NCBI GenBank assembly: GCA_017404505.1
Contig: JAFRCE010000002.1
Location: 62,001 to 126,000 of the forward strand
From: Solobacterium sp.
Lineage (GTDB): Bacteria; Bacillota_I; Bacilli_A; Erysipelotrichales; Erysipelotrichaceae
Length of the DNA: 64,000 nucleotides
Direction of reading: 5' to 3'
Position 1 is the first letter of the stretch. The number at the start of each line of letters is the position of its first letter. The notes beneath the pieces were generated by a model. It made no database searches. It was not told the origin of the DNA and was given only the letters and a program-made list of their open reading frames with translations. Made by a program: the position numbers and the translations under genes. Shown here one piece after another: positions 61,125-64,000 of the stretch.

Positions 61125-61601
61125 TCAGGATTCGAAATCGAGTTTTGCGTCACCCGGAGCGATCTGGATATAAACATCCGTACCCTTATTCCGGATAAAG
61201 CGGAGATCCTCAAGATCTTTTTCATCCATATAGACATGCGCATCGCGGGTTTTGACTTTTCCCGGTGCCTCATGCATGTTTCCGATACAGAGCTTATCGA
61301 TCGGAACACCGCCTTCCACCAGCACTCTGGCAGCCTGTGGATTCCTTACGATCAGGAATATGTGCTGAGAGGGGGACGCCTTATGGATGACGGCACAGGT
61401 TTTTTCAAGCGTGAAAAATCGTATGCCGCAGCCGGCGTTTTCGGCAGTCGCCCGCATGAGAGACTGCTGAATTTCATCTTCTGCCGCCAGATCATCCGCG
61501 ACGACGATCAGGTTGCAGCCGGCAAGTGAGCTTGTCCACGCAACTCCGACCTGCCCGTGGACGAGCCGGTTGTCGATTCTTGTCAAAAGAATATCTGACA
61601 T
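61125..61601 (-). CDS. PTS system mannose/sorbose-family EIIB component
   Basis: 158 residues. TRIDNRLVHGQVGVAW near the N-terminus carries the phosphorylated histidine H15. The mannose-fructose-sorbose/N-acetylgalactosamine type is clear; the sugar is not. GAGG lies before the ATG. The matching EIIA, EIIC and EIID genes are not in the window. It follows the DeoR regulator on the same strand by 36 bp and may be in its operon. Confidence 0.92.
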   Translation of the reverse strand: MSDILLTRIDNRLVHGQVGVAWTSSLAGCNLIVVADDLAAEDEIQQSLMRATAENAGCGIRFFTLEKTCAVIHKASPSQHIFLIVRNPQAARVLVEGGVPIDKLCIGNMHEAPGKVKTRDAHVYMDEKDLEDLRFIRNKGTDVYIQIAPGDAKLDFES

Positions 61602-61637
61602 AGTTGTTCCTCATGTTCATGAATATTCTTTGGTATT

Positions 61638-62396
61638 TTAAGCAATGATGACGTCAGTCACCTCACGCAGCTGCCGCAGCGTTTCTTCTGAGATTGCGGT
61701 GTCTGTGATCACGTGATCAAAATCGCTGACTTTATAGAATTCAAAGAAGTCATAGCGGCCGAATTTGCTGGAATCCGCAACCAGATATTTTTCATCCGCA
61801 TGATCCAGTACCGCTTTCTGGACTTCTCCTTCCGCTTCACTGTATGTATATACACTGCTGCCGACGATGCCGTTGACGCTGATGAATGCTTTGGAGAAAC
61901 GCATGCTGCGGATGGACTGAAGGGATACCGTACCGACGAATGCGCCGGTAATGGGGCGGTATTCTCCTCCGACAAGAAGCAGGTCGACGGAAGAACTGCG
62001 GCTCAGGATGTCAAAGACCGGCAGACTGTTTGTGACGATCCGCATATTCCGGTTCTTCAGATTTGAAGCGGTGAGCTCGAGCGTTGTGCCCGGTCCGATA
62101 AAAATGGTTTCGCCGTCTGAAACCTGCGCTGCGGTCAGATTGGCGATATCGTTTTTTTCTGCTTCCTGAAGACGTTTTTTTTCCAGGTGGGAGCGTTCAA
62201 GACCGCTTTCATCTGAATAGATTCTCTGGGCGCCGCCATGGGTGCGGATGAGCAGACCTTGCTGCGCCATTTCACTCAGATCTCTTCTTACAGTCATGTC
62301 CGATACGGATAATTCCTGCATAATCTCATTTACTGTTACGGTTCCCGTGCTGTTCAGCATATTCCGGATATGATTCTGACGTTCTTCTTTTTTCAT
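61638..62396 (-). CDS. DeoR-family regulator (LacR-like)
   Basis: 252 residues from ATG 62396 (GGATGGAAC upstream); a reading 15 bp longer has no ribosome-binding site. The N-terminal HTH is EERQNHIRNML to VSDMTVRRDLSEM, followed by RTHGGAQ and a sugar-phosphate sensor domain with FIGPGTTLELTA (about 100) and VADSSKFG (about 216). Next to lacA-lacB it is probably the LacR repressor of tagatose-6-phosphate metabolism, released by a sugar phosphate. Confidence 0.9.
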   Translation of the reverse strand: MKKEERQNHIRNMLNSTGTVTVNEIMQELSVSDMTVRRDLSEMAQQGLLIRTHGGAQRIYSDESGLERSHLEKKRLQEAEKNDIANLTAAQVSDGETIFIGPGTTLELTASNLKNRNMRIVTNSLPVFDILSRSSSVDLLLVGGEYRPITGAFVGTVSLQSIRSMRFSKAFISVNGIVGSSVYTYSEAEGEVQKAVLDHADEKYLVADSSKFGRYDFFEFYKVSDFDHVITDTAISEETLRQLREVTDVIIA

Positions 62397-62426
62397 ATTT
62401 GTTCCATCCAATCTGTTTGTATTATA

Positions 62427-62460
62427 TATCGAACAGAAAAATCAAACAAGTATCGAACAG
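62427..62460. promoter_or_regulatory. Direct repeats upstream of the DeoR gene
   Basis: TATCGAACAG at 62427-62436 and 62451-62460, 24 bp apart, each followed by a CAAAC motif. Candidate operator for the DeoR protein. Confidence 0.5.
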
Positions 62461-62572
62461 TCAAACATATCAAAAACAACCCGCAGTTTTGTACAAAACA
62501 ATAAAAGTGCCAATTTATCTAGTCTTTTTGCGGTTGCTAAGAATTGTTTTATTGTTTATATCAAAATATTTA

Positions 62573-62587
62573 TGTTTAAAATAAACA
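62573..62587. promoter_or_regulatory. Inverted repeat TGTTTA-AAA-TAAACA
   Basis: Perfect 6-bp arms. Known LacR sites contain TGTTT, so it is a possible second operator. Confidence 0.45.
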
Positions 62588-62595
62588 AATTATTG

Positions 62596-62624
62596 TTGAT
62601 TATTTGTTTGGAACGAACTATACT
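62596..62624 (+). promoter_or_regulatory. Promoter toward the HTH gene and lacAB
   Basis: TTGATT, 17 bp, TATACT. Confidence 0.7.
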
Positions 62625-62663
62625 GTAATCGCAGAAAGGAAAAGGATCCATTCACGGTGAAGT

Positions 62664-62897
62664 ATGATTGTATACGAGAGATTGTGGAAAACGATGAGAC
62701 AAAAGAAAATAACGTACTATCAGCTTGAGAAGCACTACGGCATCAGCACAAACACTCTGCGGCGTCTGCGGAGGAATCAGAATATCAGCACATATACGCT
62801 GAATAAACTGTGTTACATTCTGACCTGCGGTCTGGTCGATATTGTGGAATTCCGTGAAGATCCGGACGAAGAGCGTCCTGTGAAGCGCGTTCCCTGA
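62664..62897 (+). CDS. Small Cro/CI-type helix-turn-helix protein
   Basis: 77 residues, an HTH of the XRE/HTH_26 kind: KKITYYQLEKHYGIS and NTLRRLRRNQNIS, then ending with an acidic-basic tail. GGTGAAG precedes the ATG. It lies between the DeoR gene and lacA and is closed by a terminator. Such short proteins often act as host or prophage regulators; its target is unknown. Confidence 0.78.
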   Translation: MIVYERLWKTMRQKKITYYQLEKHYGISTNTLRRLRRNQNISTYTLNKLCYILTCGLVDIVEFREDPDEERPVKRVP

Positions 62898-62924
62898 TAC
62901 CTGCAGCAATTATTATCAGAATCT

Positions 62925-62956
62925 ATGAGAGGGCGGTCATGCTCTCTCATTTTTTC
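62925..62956 (+). terminator. Terminator after the HTH gene
   Basis: ATGAGAG and CTCTCAT pair around a 12-nt loop, followed by TTTTTT. Confidence 0.85.
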
Positions 62957-63174
62957 TTGATTTATGTTGAATCTTTCATTCGATTTGACATTTGCTATTC
63001 CTCGTTAACGGCATCCTTTCTGCATGGCAGACCACTGCACTTTATGACGGATATGAAAAGGAATACAGCGATTCTATACTTTTCGTAAGAGCTCACTTTC
63101 TGAAAGGATTATCGGATCCGAAATCCCAATAAGCCGGCCGGCTTTCCAGATAACTGATATTAGAGGAGGAAATA
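62957..63174. other. lacA upstream region
   Basis: 218 bp without a gene. TTGACA at about 62986 lacks a good -10 at the right distance; TATACT near 63079 lacks a good -35. GAGGAGG precedes lacA. A promoter for lacAB is expected here. Confidence 0.4.
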
Positions 63175-63630
63175 ATGGTTTTTGTTATCGGCTCGGATCC
63201 TGCAGGAAAAGACCTGAAGGAAATCATCATACAGTTTCTTTCGGAAAACTCGTACGAAGTGATTGATGTGACCGGAAATGATCCGGTTGATTTCGTCGAT
63301 GCATCGGTGGCTGTCGTACGCGAAGTCAGGAAATCTGATGACTGCTACGGCATCATTGTCGACGCATTTGGCGCGGGTCCGTTCATGACAGTCACCAGGA
63401 TCAAGGGCGTCATCGCCGCTGAAGTATCTGATGAGAGAACTGCTTACATGACCCGTTCACATAATAATGCTCGGATCATCACCCTCGGATCAGAGATTAC
63501 CGGTCCCGCCATGGCAAAGAACATCGTGAAAAGCTTCGCGGAAGGTTCTTATGACGGCGGCCGTCATCAGGTCCGTGTGGACATGCTGAATCATATGGGA
63601 AAAGAAATCATGCTGGAGGAAACGGAATGA
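63175..63630 (+). CDS. lacA: Galactose-6-phosphate isomerase subunit LacA
   Basis: With LacB it turns galactose-6-phosphate into tagatose-6-phosphate. 151 residues; [13 protein letters not shown] at the start and [20 protein letters not shown] in the middle are typical LacA. It lacks the cysteine that LacB and RpiB carry, as expected for the LacA subunit. GAGGAGG precedes the ATG. It overlaps lacB by ATGA. Confidence 0.92.
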   Translation: MVFVIGSDPAGKDLKEIIIQFLSENSYEVIDVTGNDPVDFVDASVAVVREVRKSDDCYGIIVDAFGAGPFMTVTRIKGVIAAEVSDERTAYMTRSHNNARIITLGSEITGPAMAKNIVKSFAEGSYDGGRHQVRVDMLNHMGKEIMLEETE

Positions 63631-64000
63631 GGATCGCACTGGGATGTGACCATATTGTCACAATCGAAAAGATTGCCGTCGCTGACCATCTCAAGGAGAA
63701 AGGTCATGAAGTGATTGACTGCGGCACATATGACAATTTCCGCACGCATTATCCGATCTACGGAAAGCGTGTCGGTGAGGCGGTTGCCCATGGCGAAGCA
63801 GATTTCGGCATCTGCATCTGTGGAACAGGCGTCGGCATCAACAATGCCGTAAACAAAGTTCCCGGCATCCGGGCAGCGCTTGTGCGCGACATGACGACAG
63901 CTCTTTACGCCAGAAAGGAACTCAATGCGAATGTCATCGGGTTCGGCGGAAAGATTACAGGCGGCTTTCTGATCAACGATATCATTGACGCATTTCTCGA
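63627..64000 (+). CDS. lacB: Galactose-6-phosphate isomerase subunit LacB (cut by window end)
   Basis: About 124 codons are visible. [12 protein letters not shown] at the start and [27 protein letters not shown] near residues 60-85, with the catalytic cysteine in CGTG, mark the LacB/RpiB fold; pairing with lacA decides for LacB (longer than the usual 20-residue motif is given here only by position). It starts in the lacA stop codon, so the two subunits are co-translated. Confidence 0.9.
   Translation, partial: MRIALGCDHIVTIEKIAVADHLKEKGHEVIDCGTYDNFRTHYPIYGKRVGEAVAHGEADFGICICGTGVGINNAVNKVPGIRAALVRDMTTALYARKELNANVIGFGGKITGGFLINDIIDAFL

Noticed and set aside
61015-61130. Right attachment site of the mobile element
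   Set aside because: No copy of the guaA tail or of GATACCATTTT could be found there.

Overview
The window looks like chromosomal DNA of a low-to-moderate GC Bacillota, most like the Erysipelotrichia (inference). Supporting signs are the gene order ecfA1-ecfA2-ecfT-truA-rplM-rpsI and comFA-comFC-secA-prfB, a +1 frameshift in prfB, Shine-Dalgarno sites of the GGAGG type, sigma-A type promoters and many short U-tailed terminators. Genes are packed tightly, with many 4-bp ATGA overlaps.

Layout. 1-4.07 kb: aspartate-family amino acid genes (thrC partial, divergent from hom-lysC-asd). 4.1-5.3 kb: two membrane-anchored proteins of unknown function. 5.4-9.9 kb: energy-coupling factor transporter module, truA with an unusual C-terminal extension, then rplM-rpsI behind a strong promoter and a hairpin leader. 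10-19.9 kb: serC, an S58-type peptidase, a lipoprotein, a tRNA-Ile/tRNA-Ala pair, a small exporter, ispD, nitroreductase, carbonic anhydrase, a DUF4015 glycoside-hydrolase-like protein, an MFS transporter and a TatD hydrolase. 19.9-27.5 kb: an A+T-rich TIR-domain gene wedged in front of comFA beside a decayed copy of the comFA 5' end, then comFA-comFC, secA, prfB and an RluA-type enzyme. 27.5-33.4 kb: GH13 enzyme, NudC-type Nudix hydrolase, a roughly 0.5-kb locus with two tandem 9-codon micro-ORFs and several hairpins, a PHP phosphatase, and a full-length heavy-metal P-type ATPase homologue that has lost its catalytic motifs. 33.5-54.97 kb: peptidases, exonuclease III, HAD phosphatase, amidase-like and MBL proteins, M20 amidohydrolase, tRNA-Ala(CGC), S66 peptidase, SDR, DacA, mtnN, HU, cyclophilin, glycogen phosphorylase, an UppP-like protein lacking its catalytic residues, a CcdA-TlpA fusion, pyrG behind a probable attenuator, and guaA.

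55.0-61.0 kb: a compact integrative mobilizable element next to the 3' end of guaA: cI-like repressor, three regularly spaced operators, excisionase-like protein, tyrosine integrase, ribbon-helix-helix protein, primase-polymerase/ATPase, MobC and relaxase. It carries no obvious cargo, and its far attachment site was not found. 61.1-64 kb: a sugar locus of the tagatose-6-phosphate (galactose/lactose) type: PTS IIB, DeoR/LacR-type repressor, small HTH protein, lacA, and lacB cut by the window end.

The most notable observations are the tandem micro-ORF/structured RNA locus at 29.7-30.2 kb; three intact reading frames whose catalytic residues are replaced (P-type ATPase, UppP-like, amidase_3-like); the TIR gene with a duplication scar; the phage-like triple operator of the mobile element; and four genes whose -10 boxes lie so close to the start codon that their mRNAs should be leaderless.
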